DNA of 64,000 nucleotides. It comes from Eumeta japonica (Eukaryota > Arthropoda > Insecta > Lepidoptera > Psychidae). The stretch is from contig BGZK01002034.1 of the NCBI GenBank assembly GCA_005406025.1, positions 1-64,000 on the forward strand. The letters are read 5' to 3'. This document shows positions 12,061 through 27,200 of the stretch, one piece after another; the stretch's first letter is position 1, and each line of letters begins with the position of its first letter. The notes beneath the pieces were generated by a model that worked only from the letters and a program-made list of their open reading frames with translations, was not told the origin of the DNA and did no database searches. The translations under genes were made by a program, and so were the position numbers.

Positions 12061-12768
12061 TTGAATTTTTCCAAATTTCTGGAGGAGATAAGTGGGTTTT
12101 TTGGGAAAACGGTAAATTCTTCCAAGTACAGACCATGTGGAAATGGAAGTCCAAAGGGTCCTTTATGATACCTAATAGGTGGGATATCTGAAATAATCTT
12201 GGGAATCGAGAAAAACGCACTTTAAAAACTCAATTTTTTTTTGAATTTTTCCAAATTTCTGGAGGAGATAAGTGGGTTTTTTGGGAAAACGGTAAATTCT
12301 TCCAAGTACAGACCATGTGGAAATGGAAGTCCAAAGGGTCCTTTATGATACCTAATAGGTGGGATATCTGAAATAATCTTGGGAATCGAGAAAAACGCAC
12401 TTTAAAAACTCAATTTTTTTTGAATTTTTCCAAATTTCTGGAGGAGATAAGTGGGTTTTTTGGGAAAACGGTAAATTCTTCCAAGTACAGACCATGTGGA
12501 AATGGAAGTCCAAAGGGTCCTTTATGATACCTAATAGGTGGGATATCTGAAATAATCTTGGGAATCGAGAAAAACGCACTTTAAAAACTCAATTTTTTTG
12601 AATTTTTCCAAATTTCTGGAGGAGATAAGTGGGTTTTGGGAAAACGGTAAATTCTTCCAAGTACAGACCATGTGGAAATGGAAGTCCAAAGGGTCCTTTA
12701 TGATACCTAATAGGTGGGATATCTGAAATAATCTTGGGAATCGAGAAAAACGCACTTTAAAACTCAAT
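12061..12768 (+). repeat. Multi-monomer segment repeated at 17581-18288
   Basis: About 700 bp, four monomers with their particular run lengths, matches 17581-18288 with an offset of 5520 bp. The match ends where the second copy has two more T in the T-tract, and begins where the second copy has the CG interruption at 17575. This points to a block duplication within the array. Confidence 0.65.
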
Positions 12769-15700
12769 TTTTTTTGAATTTTTCCAAATTTCTGGAGGAG
12801 ATAAGTGGGTTTTTTGGGAAAACGGTAAATTCTTCCAAGTACAGACCATGTGGAAATGGAAGTCCAAAGGGTCCTTTATGATACCTAATAGGTGGGATAT
12901 CTGAAATAATCTTGGGAATCGAGAAAAACGCACTTTAAAAACTCAATTTTTTTTTTTTCCAAATTTCTGGAGGAGATAAGTGGGTTTTTTGGGAAAACGG
13001 TAAATTCTTCCAAGTACAGACCATGTGGAAATGGAAGTCCAAAGGGTCCTTTATGATACCTAATAGGTGGGATATCTGAAATAATCTTGGGAATCGAGAA
13101 AAACGCACTTTAAAACTCAATTTTTTTTGAATTTTTCCAAATTTCTGGAGGAGATAAGTGGGTTTTGGGAAAACGGTAAATTCTTCCAAGTACAGACCAT
13201 GTGGAAATGGAAGTCCAAAGGGTCCTTTATGATACCTAATAGGTGGGATATCTGAAATAATCTTGGGAATCGAGAAAAACGCACTTTAAAAACTCAATTT
13301 TTTTTGAATTTTTCCAAATTTCTGGAGGAGATAAGTGGGTTTTTTGGGAAAACGGTAAATTCTTCCAAGTACAGACCATGTGGAAATGGAAGTCCAAAGG
13401 GTCCTTTATGATACCTAATAGGTGGGATATCTGAAATAATCTTGGGAATCGAGAAAAACGCACTTTAAAACTCAATTTTTTTTGAATTTTTCCAAATTTC
13501 TGGAGGAGATAAGTGGGTTTTGGGAAAACGGTAAATTCTTCCAAGTACAGACCATGTGGAAATGGAAGTCCAAAGGGTCCTTTATGATACCTAATAGGTG
13601 GGATATCTGAAATAATCTTGGGAATCGAGAAAAACGCACTTTAAAAACTCAATTTTTTTTGAATTTTTCCAAATTTCTGGAGGAGATAAGTGGGTTTTTT
13701 GGGAAAACGGTAAATTCTTCCAAGTACAGACCATGTGGAAATGGAAGTCCAAAGGGTCCTTTATGATACCTAATAGGTGGGATATCTGAAATAATCTTGG
13801 GAATCGAGAAAAACGCACTTTAAAAACTCAATTTTTTTTTGAATTTTTCCAAATTTCTGGAGGAGATAAGTGGGTTTTTTGGGAAAACGGTAAATTCTTC
13901 CAAGTACAGACCATGTGGAAATGGAAGTCCAAAGGGTCCTTTATGATACCTAATAGGTGGGATATCTGAAATAATCTTGGGAATCGAGAAAAACGCACTT
14001 TAAAAACTCAATTTTTTTTTAATTTTTCCAAATTTCTGGAGGAGATAAGTGGGTTTTGGGAAAACGGTAAATTCTTCCAAGTACAGACCATGTGGAAATG
14101 GAAGTCCAAAGGGTCCTTTATGATACCTAATAGGTGGGATATCTGAAATAATCTTGGGAATCGAGAAAAACGCACTTTAAAACTCAATTTTTTTTGAATT
14201 TTTCCAAATTTCTGGAGGAGATAAGTGGGTTTTTTGGGAAAACGGTAAATTCTTCCAAGTACAGACCATGTGGAAATGGAAGTCCAAAGGGTCCTTTATG
14301 ATACCTAATAGGTGGGATATCTGAAATAATCTTGGGAATCGAGAAAAACGCACTTTAAAAACTCAATTTTTTTTTAATTTTTCCAAATTTCTGGAGGAGA
14401 TAAGTGGGTTTTTTGGGAAAACGGTAAATTCTTCCAAGTACAGACCATGTGGAAATGGAAGTCCAAAGGGTCCTTTATGATACCTAATAGGTGGGATATC
14501 TGAAATAATCTTGGGAATCGAGAAAAACGCACTTTAAAAACTCAAATTTTTTTTTTGAATTTTTCCAAATTTCTGGAGGAGATAAGTGGGTTTTTTGGGA
14601 AAACGGTAAATTCTTCCAAGTACAGACCATGTGGAAATGGAAGTCCAAAGGGTCCTTTATGATACCTAATAGGTGGGATATCTGAAATAATCTTGGGAAT
14701 CGAGAAAAACGCACTTTAAAACTCAATTTTTTTTTGAATTTTTCCAAATTTCTGGAGGAGATAAGTGGGTTTTGGGAAAACGGTAAATTCTTCCAAGTAC
14801 AGACCATGTGGAAATGGAAGTCCAAAGGGTCCTTTATGATACCTAATAGGTGGGATATCTGAAATAATCTTGGGAATCGAGAAAAACGCACTTTAAAAAC
14901 TCAATTTTTTTTGAATTTTTCCAAATTTCTGGAGGAGATAAGTGGGTTTTGGGAAAACGGTAAATTCTTCCAAGTACAGACCATGTGGAAATGGAAGTCC
15001 AAAGGGTCCTTTATGATACCTAATAGGTGGGATATCTGAAATAATCTTGGGAATCGAGAAAAACGCACTTTAAAAACTCAATTTTTTTTGAATTTTTCCA
15101 AATTTCTGGAGGAGATAAGTGGGTTTTGGGAAAACGGTAAATTCTTCCAAGTACAGACCATGTGGAAATGGAAGTCCAAAGGGTCCTTTATGATACCTAA
15201 TAGGTGGGATATCTGAAATAATCTTGGGAATCGAGAAAAACGCACTTTAAAACTCAATTTTTTTTGAATTTTTCCAAATTTCTGGAGGAGATAAGTGGGT
15301 TTTGGGAAAACGGTAAATTCTTCCAAGTACAGACCATGTGGAAATGGAAGTCCAAAGGGTCCTTTATGATACCTAATAGGTGGGATATCTGAAATAATCT
15401 TGGGAATCGAGAAAAACGCACTTTAAAACTCAATTTTTTTTGAATTTTTCCAAATTTCTGGAGGAGATAAGTGGGTTTTGGGAAAACGGTAAATTCTTCC
15501 AAGTACAGACCATGTGGAAATGGAAGTCCAAAGGGTCCTTTATGATACCTAATAGGTGGGATATCTGAAATAATCTTGGGAATCGAGAAAAACGCACTTT
15601 AAAAACTCAATTTTTTTTTGAATTTTTCCAAATTTCTGGAGGAGATAAGTGGGTTTTTTGGGAAAACGGTAAATTCTTCCAAGTACAGACCATGTGGAAA

Positions 15701-17580
15701 TGGAAGTCCAAAGGGTCCTTTATGATACCTAATAGGTGGGATATCTGAAATAATCTTGGGAATCGAGAAAAACGCACTTTAAAACTCAATTTTTTTTGAA
15801 TTTTTCCAAATTTCTGGAGGAGATAAGTGGGTTTTTTGGGAAAACGGTAAATTCTTCCAAGTACAGACCATGTGGAAATGGAAGTCCAAAGGGTCCTTTA
15901 TGATACCTAATAGGTGGGATATCTGAAATAATCTTGGGAATCGAGAAAAACGCACTTTAAAAACTCAATTTTTTTTTGAATTTTTCCAAATTTCTGGAGG
16001 AGATAAGTGGGTTTTTTGGGAAAACGGTAAATTCTTCCAAGTACAGACCATGTGGAAATGGAAGTCCAAAGGGTCCTTTATGATACCTAATAGGTGGGAT
16101 ATCTGAAATAATCTTGGGAATCGAGAAAAACGCACTTTAAAACTCAATTTTTTTTTGAATTTTTCCAAATTTCTGGAGGAGATAAGTGGGTTTTGGGAAA
16201 ACGGTAAATTCTTCCAAGTACAGACCATGTGGAAATGGAAGTCCAAAGGGTCCTTTATGATACCTAATAGGTGGGATATCTGAAATAATCTTGGGAATCG
16301 AGAAAAACGCACTTTAAAAACTCAATTTTTTTTGAATTTTTCCAAATTTCTGGAGGAGATAAGTGGGTTTTGGGAAAACGGTAAATTCTTCCAAGTACAG
16401 ACCATGTGGAAATGGAAGTCCAAAGGGTCCTTTATGATACCTAATAGGTGGGATATCTGAAATAATCTTGGGAATCGAGAAAAACGCACTTTAAAACTCA
16501 ATTTTTTTTTGAATTTTTCCAAATTTCTGGAGGAGATAAGTGGGTTTTGGGAAAACGGTAAATTCTTCCAAGTACAGACCATGTGGAAATGGAAGTCCAA
16601 AGGGTCCTTTATGATACCTAATAGGTGGGATATCTGAAATAATCTTGGGAATCGAGAAAAACGCACTTTAAAACTCAATTTTTTTTGAATTTTTCCAAAT
16701 TTCTGGAGGAGATAAGTGGGTTTTGGGAAAACGGTAAATTCTTCCAAGTACAGACCATGTGGAAATGGAAGTCCAAAGGGTCCTTTATGATACCTAATAG
16801 GTGGGATATCTGAAATAATCTTGGGAATCGAGAAAAACGCACTTTAAAACTCAATTTTTTTTGAATTTTTCCAAATTTCTGGAGGAGATAAGTGGGTTTT
16901 TTGGGAAAACGGTAAATTCTTCCAAGTACAGACCATGTGGAAATGGAAGTCCAAAGGGTCCTTTATGATACCTAATAGGTGGGATATCTGAAATAATCTT
17001 GGGAATCGAGAAAAACGCACTTTAAAAACTCAATTTTTTTTTGAATTTTTCCAAATTTCTGGAGGAGATAAGTGGGTTTTTTGGGAAAACGGTAAATTCT
17101 TCCAAGTACAGACCATGTGGAAATGGAAGTCCAAAGGGTCCTTTATGATACCTAATAGGTGGGATATCTGAAATAATCTTGGGAATCGAGAAAAACGCAC
17201 TTTAAAACTCAATTTTTTTTTGAATTTTTCCAAATTTCTGGAGGAGATAAGTGGGTTTTTTGGGAAAACGGTAAATTCTTCCAAGTACAGACCATGTGGA
17301 AATGGAAGTCCAAAGGGTCCTTTATGATACCTAATAGGTGGGATATCTGAAATAATCTTGGGAATCGAGAAAAACGCACTTTAAAAACTCAATTTTTTTT
17401 TTGAATTTTTCCAAATTTCTGGAGGAGATAAGTGGGTTTTTTGGGAAAACGGTAAATTCTTCCAAGTACAGACCATGTGGAAATGGAAGTCCAAAGGGTC
17501 CTTTATGATACCTAATAGGTGGGATATCTGAAATAATCTTGGGAATCGAGAAAAACGCACTTTAAAACTCAATTCGTTTT

Positions 17581-18288
17581 TTGAATTTTTCCAAATTTCT
17601 GGAGGAGATAAGTGGGTTTTTTGGGAAAACGGTAAATTCTTCCAAGTACAGACCATGTGGAAATGGAAGTCCAAAGGGTCCTTTATGATACCTAATAGGT
17701 GGGATATCTGAAATAATCTTGGGAATCGAGAAAAACGCACTTTAAAAACTCAATTTTTTTTTGAATTTTTCCAAATTTCTGGAGGAGATAAGTGGGTTTT
17801 TTGGGAAAACGGTAAATTCTTCCAAGTACAGACCATGTGGAAATGGAAGTCCAAAGGGTCCTTTATGATACCTAATAGGTGGGATATCTGAAATAATCTT
17901 GGGAATCGAGAAAAACGCACTTTAAAAACTCAATTTTTTTTGAATTTTTCCAAATTTCTGGAGGAGATAAGTGGGTTTTTTGGGAAAACGGTAAATTCTT
18001 CCAAGTACAGACCATGTGGAAATGGAAGTCCAAAGGGTCCTTTATGATACCTAATAGGTGGGATATCTGAAATAATCTTGGGAATCGAGAAAAACGCACT
18101 TTAAAAACTCAATTTTTTTGAATTTTTCCAAATTTCTGGAGGAGATAAGTGGGTTTTGGGAAAACGGTAAATTCTTCCAAGTACAGACCATGTGGAAATG
18201 GAAGTCCAAAGGGTCCTTTATGATACCTAATAGGTGGGATATCTGAAATAATCTTGGGAATCGAGAAAAACGCACTTTAAAACTCAAT
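17581..18288 (+). repeat. Multi-monomer segment, second copy of 12061-12768
   Basis: Partner of the segment 5520 bp upstream. The order of T-tract lengths and of T6/T4 monomers is the same in both. Confidence 0.65.
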
Positions 18289-21200
18289 TTTTTTTTTGAA
18301 TTTTTCCAAATTTCTGGAGGAGATAAGTGGGTTTTTTGGGAAAACGGTAAATTCTTCCAAGTACAGACCATGTGGAAATGGAAGTCCAAAGGGTCCTTTA
18401 TGATACCTAATAGGTGGGATATCTGAAATAATCTTGGGAATCGAGAAAAACGCACTTTAAAAACTCAATTTTTTTTGAATTTTTCCAAATTTCTGGAGGA
18501 GATAAGTGGGTTTTTTGGGAAAACGGTAAATTCTTCCAAGTACAGACCATGTGGAAATGGAAGTCCAAAGGGTCCTTTATGATACCTAATAGGTGGGATA
18601 TCTGAAATAATCTTGGGAATCGAGAAAAACGCACTTTAAAAACTCAAATTTTTTTTTTTTGAATTTTTCCAAATTTCTGGAGGAGATAAGTGGGTTTTTT
18701 GGGAAAACGGTAAATTCTTCCAAGTACAGACCATGTGGAAATGGAAGTCCAAAGGGTCCTTTATGATACCTAATAGGTGGGATATCTGAAATAATCTTGG
18801 GAATCGAGAAAACGCACTTTAAAACTCAATTTTTTTGAATTTTTCCAAATTTCTGGAGGAGATAAGTGGGTTTTGGGAAAACGGTAAATTCTTCCAAGTA
18901 CAGACCATGTGGAAATGGAAGTCCAAAGGGTCCTTTATGATACCTAATAGGTGGGATATCTGAAATAATCTTGGGAATCGAGAAAAACGCACTTTAAAAA
19001 CTCAATTTTTTTTTGAATTTTCCAAATTTCTGGAGGAGATAAGTGGGTTTTGGGAAAACGGTAAATTCTTCCAAGTACAGACCATGTGGAAATGGAAGTC
19101 CAAAGGGTCCTTTATGATACCTAATAGGTGGGATATCTGAAATAATCTTGGGAATCGAGAAAAACGCACTTTAAAACTCAATTTTTTTTGAATTTTTCCA
19201 AATTTCTGGAGGAGATAAGTGGGTTTTTTGGGAAAACGGTAAATTCTTCCAAGTACAGACCATGTGGAAATGGAAGTCCAAAGGGTCCTTTATGATACCT
19301 AATAGGTGGGATATCTGAAATAATCTTGGGAATCGAGAAAAACACTTTAAAAACTCAATTTTTTTTTTGAATTTTTCCAAATTTCTGGAGGAGATAAGTG
19401 GGTTTTTTGGGAAAACGGTAAATTCTTCCAAGTACAGACCATGTGGAAATGGAAGTCCAAAGGGTCCTTTATGATACCTAATAGGTGGGATATCTGAAAT
19501 AATCTTGGGAATCGAGAAAAACGCACTTTAAAAACTCAATTTTTTTTTGAATTTTTCCAAATTTCTGGAGGAGATAAGTGGGTTTTTTGGGAAAACGGTA
19601 AATTCTTCCAAGTACAGACCATGTGGAAATGGAAGTCCAAAGGGTCCTTTATGATACCTAATAGGTGGGATATCTGAAATAATCTTGGGAATCGAGAAAA
19701 ACGCACTTTAAAAACTCAATTTTTTTTTGAATTTTTCCAAATTTCTGGAGGAGATAAGTGGGTTTTTTGGGAAAACGGTAAATTCTTCCAAGTACAGACT
19801 ATGTGGAAATGGAAGTCCAAAGGGTCCTTTATGATACCTAATAGGTGGGATATCTGAAATAATCTTGGGAATCGAGAAAAACACTTTAAAAACTCAATTT
19901 TTTTTGAATTTTTCCAAATTTCTGGAGGAGATAAGTGGGTTTTGGGAAAACGGTAAATTCTTCCAAGTACAGACCATGTGGAAATGGAAGTCCAAAGGGT
20001 CCTTTATGATACCTAATAGGTGGGATATCTGAAATAATCTTGGGAATCGAGAAAAACGCACTTTAAAACTCAATTTTTTTTTGAATTTTTCCAAATTTCT
20101 GGAGGAGATAAGTGGGTTTTTTGGGAAAACGGTAAATTCTTCCAAGTACAGACCATGTGGAAATGGAAGTCCAAAGGGTCCTTTATGATACCTAATAGGT
20201 GGGATATCTGAAATAATCTTGGGAATCGAGAAAAACGCACTTTAAAAACTCAATTTTTTTTTGAATTTTTCCAAATTTCTGGAGGAGATAAGTGGGTTTT
20301 TTGGGAAAACGGTAAATTCTTCCAAGTACAGACCATGTGGAAATGGAAGTCCAAAGGGTCCTTTATGATACCTAATAGGTGGGATATCTGAAATAATCTT
20401 GGGAATCGAGAAAAACGCACTTTAAAAACAATTTTTTTTTGAATTTTTCCAAATTTCTGGAGGAGATAAGTGGGTTTTTTGGGAAAACGGTAAATTCTTC
20501 CAAGTACAGACCATGTGGAAATGGAAGTCCAAAGGGTCCTTTATGATACCTAATAGGTGGGATATCTGAAATAATCTTGGGAATCGAGAAAAACGCACTT
20601 TAAAAACTCAATTTTTTTTGAATTTTTCCAAATTTCTGGAGGAGATAAGTGGGTTTTTTGGGAAAACGGTAAATTCTTCCAAGTACAGACCATGTGGAAA
20701 TGGAAGTCCAAAGGGTCCTTTATGATACCTAATAGGTGGGATATCTGAAATAATCTTGGGAATCGAGAAAAACGCACTTTAAAAACTCAATTTTTTTTTT
20801 GAATTTTTCCAAATTTCTGGAGGAGATAAGTGGGTTTTTTGGGAAAACGGTAAATTCTTCCAAGTACAGACCATGTGGAAATGGAAGTCCAAAGGGTCCT
20901 TTATGATACCTAATAGGTGGGATATCTGAAATAATCTTGGGAATCGAGAAAAACGCACTTTAAAACTCAATTTTTTTTTGAATTTTTCCAAATTTCTGGA
21001 GGAGATAAGTGGGTTTTTTGGGAAAACGGTAAATTCTTCCAAGTACAGACCATGTGGAAATGGAAGTCCAAAGGGTCCTTTATGATACCTAATAGGTGGG
21101 ATATCTGAAATAATCTTGGGAATCGAGAAAAACGCACTTTAAAAACTCAATTTTTTTTAATTTTTCCAAATTTCTGGAGGAGATAAGTGGGTTTTTTGGG

Positions 21201-24200
21201 AAAACGGTAAATTCTTCCAAGTACAGACCATGTGGAAATGGAAGTCCAAAGGGTCCTTTATGATACCTAATAGGTGGGATATCTGAAATAATCTTGGGAA
21301 TCGAGAAAAACGCACTTTAAAAACTCAATTTTTTTTTGAATTTTTCCAAATTTCTGGAGGAGATAAGTGGGTTTTTTGGGAAAACGGTAAATTCTTCCAA
21401 GTACAGACCATGTGGAAATGGAAGTCCAAAGGGTCCTTTATGATACCTAATAGGTGGGATATCTGAAATAATCTTGGGAATCGAGAAAAACGCACTTTAA
21501 AAACTCAATTTTTTTTGAATTTTTCCAAATTTCTGGAGGAGATAAGTGGGTTTTGGGAAAACGGTAAATTCTTCCAAGTACAGACCATGTGGAAATGGAA
21601 GTCCAAAGGGTCCTTTATGATACCTAATAGGTGGGATATCTGAAATAATCTTGGGAATCGAGAAAACGCACTTTAAAAACTCAATTTTTTTTGAATTTTT
21701 CCAAATTTCTGGAGGAGATAAGTGGGTTTTTTGGGAAAACGGTAAATTCTTCCAAGTACAGACCATGTGGAAATGGAAGTCCAAAGGGTCCTTTATGATA
21801 CCTAATAGGTGGGATATCTGAAATAATCTTGGGAATCGAGAAAAACGCACTTTAAAAACTCAATTTTTTTTTGAATTTTTCCAAATTTCTGGAGGAGATA
21901 AGTGGGTTTTTTGGGAAAACGGTAAATTCTTCCAAGTACAGACCATGTGGAAATGGAAGTCCAAAGGGTCCTTTATGATACCTAATAGGTGGGATATCTG
22001 AAATAATCTTGGGAATCGAGAAAAACGCACTTTAAAACTCAATTTTTTTTGAATTTTTCCAAATTTCTGGAGGAGATAAGTGGGTTTTGGGAAAACGGTA
22101 AATTCTTCCAAGTACAGACCATGTGGAAATGGAAGTCCAAAGGGTCCTTTATGATACCTAATAGGTGGGATATCTGAAATAATCTTGGGAATCGAGAAAA
22201 ACGCACTTTAAAACTCAATTTTTTTTTGAATTTTTCCAAATTTCTGGAGGAGATAAGTGGGTTTTGGGAAAACGGTAAATTCTTCCAAGTACAGACCATG
22301 TGGAAATGGAAGTCCAAAGGGTCCTTTATGATACCTAATAGGTGGGATATCTGAAATAATCTTGGGAATCGAGAAAAACGCACTTTAAAACTCAATTTTT
22401 TTTTTGAATTTTTCCAAATTTCTGGAGGAGATAAGTGGGTTTTGGGAAAACGGTAAATTCTTCCAAGTACAGACCATGTGGAAATGGAAGTCCAAAGGGT
22501 CCTTTATGATACCTAATAGGTGGGATATCTGAAATAATCTTGGGAATCGAGAAAACGCACTTTAAAACTCAATTTTTTTTTGAATTTTTCCAAATTTCTG
22601 GAGGAGATAAGTGGGTTTTGGGAAAACGGTAAATTCTTCCAAGTACAGACCATGTGGAAATGGAAGTCCAAAGGGTCCTTTATGATACCTAATAGGTGGG
22701 ATATCTGAAATAATCTTGGGAATCGAGAAAACGCACTTTAAAAACTCAATTTTTTTTTGAATTTTTCCAAATTTCTGGAGGAGATAAGTGGGTTTTGGGA
22801 AAACGGTAAATTCTTCCAAGTACAGACCATGTGGAAATGGAAGTCCAAAGGGTCCTTTATGATACCTAATAGGTGGGATATCTGAAATAATCTTGGGAAT
22901 CGAGAAAAACGCACTTTAAAACTCAATTTTTTTTTGAATTTTTCCAAATTTCTGGAGGAGATAAGTGGGTTTTGGGAAAACGGTAAATTCTTCCAAGTAC
23001 AGACCATGTGGAAATGGAAGTCCAAAGGGTCCTTTATGATACCTAATAGGTGGGATATCTGAAATAATCTTGGGAATCGAGAAAAACGCACTTTAAAACT
23101 CAATTTTTTTTTGAATTTTTCCAAATTTCTGGAGGAGATAAGTGGGTTTTGGGAAAACGGTAAATTCTTCCAAGTACAGACCATGTGGAAATGGAAGTCC
23201 AAAGGGTCCTTTATGATACCTAATAGGTGGGATATCTGAAATAATCTTGGGAATCGAGAAAAACGCACTTTAAAACTCAATTTTTTTTTAATTTTTCCAA
23301 ATTTCTGGAGGAGATAAGTGGGTTTTTTGGGAAAACGGTAAATTCTTCCAAGTACAGACCATGTGGAAATGGAAGTCCAAAGGGTCCTTTATGATACCTA
23401 ATAGGTGGGATATCTGAAATAATCTTGGGAATCGAGAAAAACGCACTTTAAAAACTCAATTTTTTTTGAATTTTTCCAAATTTCTGGAGGAGATAAGTGG
23501 GTTTTTTGGGAAAACGGTAAATTCTTCCAAGTACAGACCATGTGGAAATGGAAGTCCAAAGGGTCCTTTATGATACCTAATAGGTGGGATATCTGAAATA
23601 ATCTTGGGAATCGAGAAAAACGCACTTTAAAAACTCAATTTTTTTTTTGAATTTTTCCAAATTTCTGGAGGAGATAAGTGGGTTTTTTGGGAAAACGGTA
23701 AATTCTTCCAAGTACAGACCATGTGGAAATGGAAGTCCAAAGGGTCCTTTATGATACCTAATAGGTGGGATATCTGAAATAATCTTGGGAATCGAGAAAA
23801 ACGCACTTTAAAACTCAATTTTTTTTTTAATTTTTCCAAATTTCTGGAGGAGATAAGTGGGTTTTTTGGGAAAACGGTAAATTCTTCCAAGTACAGACCA
23901 TGTGGAAATGGAAGTCCAAAGGGTCCTTTATGATACCTAATAGGTGGGATATCTGAAATAATCTTGGGAATCGAGAAAAACGCACTTTAAAAACTCAATT
24001 TTTTTTTTTAATTTTTCCAAATTTCTGGAGGAGATAAGTGGGTTTTTTGGGAAAACGGTAAATTCTTCCAAGTACAGACCATGTGGAAATGGAAGTCCAA
24101 AGGGTCCTTTATGATACCTAATAGGTGGGATATCTGAAATAATCTTGGGAATCGAGAAAACGCACTTTAAAACTCAATTTTTTTTTGAATTTTTCCAAAT

Positions 24201-27200
24201 TTCTGGAGGAGATAAGTGGGTTTTTTGGGAAAACGGTAAATTCTTCCAAGTACAGACCATGTGGAAATGGAAGTCCAAAGGGTCCTTTATGATACCTAAT
24301 AGGTGGGATATCTGAAATAATCTTGGGAATCGAGAAAAACGCACTTTAAAACTCAATTTTTTTTGAATTTTTCCAAATTTCTGGAGGAGATAAGTGGGTT
24401 TTGGGAAAACGGTAAATTCTTCCAAGTACAGACCATGTGGAAATGGAAGTCCAAAGGGTCCTTTATGATACCTAATAGGTGGGATATCTGAAATAATCTT
24501 GGGAATCGAGAAAACGCACTTTAAAAACTCAATTTTTTTTTGAATTTTTCCAAATTTCTGGAGGAGATAAGTGGGTTTTGGGAAAACGGTAAATTCTTCC
24601 AAGTACAGACCATGTGGAAATGGAAGTCCAAAGGGTCCTTTATGATACCTAATAGGTGGGATATCTGAAATAATCTTGGGAATCGAGAAAAACGCACTTT
24701 AAAACTCAATTTTTTTTTAATTTTTCCAAATTTCTGGAGGAGATAAGTGGGTTTTGGGAAAACGGTAAATTCTTCCAAGTACAGACCATGTGGAAATGGA
24801 AGTCCAAAGGGTCCTTTATGATACCTAATAGGTGGGATATCTGAAATAATCTTGGGAATCGAGAAAAACGCACTTTAAAACTCAATTTTTTTAATTTTTC
24901 CAAATTTCTGGGAGATAAGTGGGTTTTGGGAAAACGGTAAATTCTTCCAAGTACAGACCATGTGGAAATGGAAGTCCAAAGGGTCCTTTATGATACCTAA
25001 TAGGTGGGATATCTGAAATAATCTTGGGAATCGAGAAAACGCACTTTAAAACTCAATTTTTTTTGAATTTTTCCAAATTTCTGGAGGAGATAAGTGGGTT
25101 TTGGGAAAACGGTAAATTCTTCCAAGTACAGACCATGTGGAAATGGAAGTCCAAAGGGTCCTTTATGATACCTAATAGGTGGGATATCTGAAATAATCTT
25201 GGGAATCGAGAAAAACGCACTTTAAAAACTCAATTTTTTTTGAATTTTTCCAAATTTCTGGAGGAGATAAGTGGGTTTTGGGAAAACGGTAAATTCTTCC
25301 AAGTACAGACCATGTGGAAATGGAAGTCCAAAGGGTCCTTTATGATACCTAATAGGTGGGATATCTGAAATAATCTTGGGAATCGAGAAAACGCACTTTA
25401 AAACTCAATTTTTTTTTTGAATTTTTCCAAATTTCTGGAGGAGATAAGTGGGTTTTGGGAAAACGGTAAATTCTTCCAAGTACAGACCATGTGGAAATGG
25501 AAGTCCAAAGGGTCCTTTATGATACCTAATAGGTGGGATATCTGAAATAATCTTGGGAATCGAGAAAACGCACTTTAAAACTCAATTTTTTTTTGAATTT
25601 TTCCAAATTTCTGGAGGAGATAAGTGGGTTTTGGGAAAACGGTAAATTCTTCCAAGTACAGACCATGTGGAAATGGAAGTCCAAAGGGTCCTTTATGATA
25701 CCTAATAGGTGGGATATCTGAAATAATCTTGGGAATCGAGAAAACGCACTTTAAAAACTCAATTTTTTTTGAATTTTTCCAAATTTCTGAGGAGATAAGT
25801 GGGTTTTGGGAAAACGGTAAATTCTTCCAAGTACAGACCATGTGGAAATGGAAGTCCAAAGGGTCCTTTATGATACCTAATAGGTGGGATATCTGAAATA
25901 ATCTTGGGAATCGAGAAAACGCACTTTAAAACTCAATTTTTTTTGAATTTTTCCAAATTTCTGAGGAGATAAGTGGGTTTTGGGAAAACGGTAAATTCTT
26001 CCAAGTACAGACCATGTGGAAATGGAAGTCCAAAGGGTCCTTTATGATACCTAATAGGTGGGATATCTGAAATAATCTTGGGAATCGAGAAAACGCACTT
26101 TAAAACTCAATTTTTTTTGAATTTTTCCAAATTTCTGAGGAGATAAGTGGGTTTTGGGAAAACGGTAAATTCTTCCAAGTACAGACCATGTGGAAATGGA
26201 AGTCCAAAGGGTCCTTTATGATACCTAATAGGTGGGATATCTGAAATAATCTTGGGAATCGAGAAAACGCACTTTAAAACTCAATTTTTTTTTTGAATTT
26301 TTCCAAATTTCTGGAGGAGATAAGTGGGTTTTGGGAAAACGGTAAATTCTTCCAAGTACAGACCATGTGGAAATGGAAGTCCAAAGGGTCCTTTATGATA
26401 CCTAATAGGTGGGATATCTGAAATAATCTTGGGAATCGAGAAAACGCACTTTAAAACTCAATTTTTTTTTGAATTTTTCCAAATTTCTGGAGGAGATAAG
26501 TGGGTTTTGGGAAAACGGTAAATTCTTCCAAGTACAGACCATGTGGAAATGGAAGTCCAAAGGGTCCTTTATGATACCTAATAGGTGGGATATCTGAAAT
26601 AATCTTGGGAATCGAGAAAACGCACTTTAAAACTCAATTTTTTTTTTGAATTTTTCCAAATTTCTGAGGAGATAAGTGGGTTTTGGGAAAACGGTAAATT
26701 CTTCCAAGTACAGACCATGTGGAAATGGAAGTCCAAAGGGTCCTTTATGATACCTAATAGGTGGGATATCTGAAATAATCTTGGGAATCGAGAAAACGCA
26801 CTTTAAAAACTCAATTTTTTTTTGAATTTTTCCAAATTTCTGAGGAGATAAGTGGGTTTTGGGAAAACGGTAAATTCTTCCAAGTACAGACCATGTGGAA
26901 ATGGAAGTCCAAAGGGTCCTTTATGATACCTAATAGGTGGGATATCTGAAATAATCTTGGGAATCGAGAAAAACGCACTTTAAAACTCAATTTTTTTTTG
27001 AATTTTTCCAAATTTCTGGAGGAGATAAGTGGTTTTTGGGAAAACGGTAAATTCTTCCAAGTACAGACCATGTGGAAATGGAAGTCCAAAGGGTCCTTTA
27101 TGATACCTAATAGGTGGGATATCTGAAATAATCTTGGGAATCGAGAAAACGCACTTTAAAACTCAATTTTTTTTTTTTTTCCAAATTTCTGAGGAGATAA

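Larger units (their letters stand above)
8290..25220 (+). repeat. Satellite sub-domain with A5 variant (GAGAAAAACGCAC)
   Basis: Within the middle block nearly every monomer has five A before CGCAC and the CTGGAGGAG form. Flanking monomers mostly have four A. From about 11.2 to 24.3 kb, GGG-T6-GGG and GGG-T4-GGG monomers are interspersed and T5 is essentially missing. A few monomers (near 9905, 18805, 21660 and 22555) revert to A4. This is consistent with local amplification of one subfamily. Confidence 0.8.

Noticed and set aside
17575..17576. Possible junction of an inserted sequence
   Set aside because: Only two bases interrupt the T-tract and the monomer continues normally on both sides.
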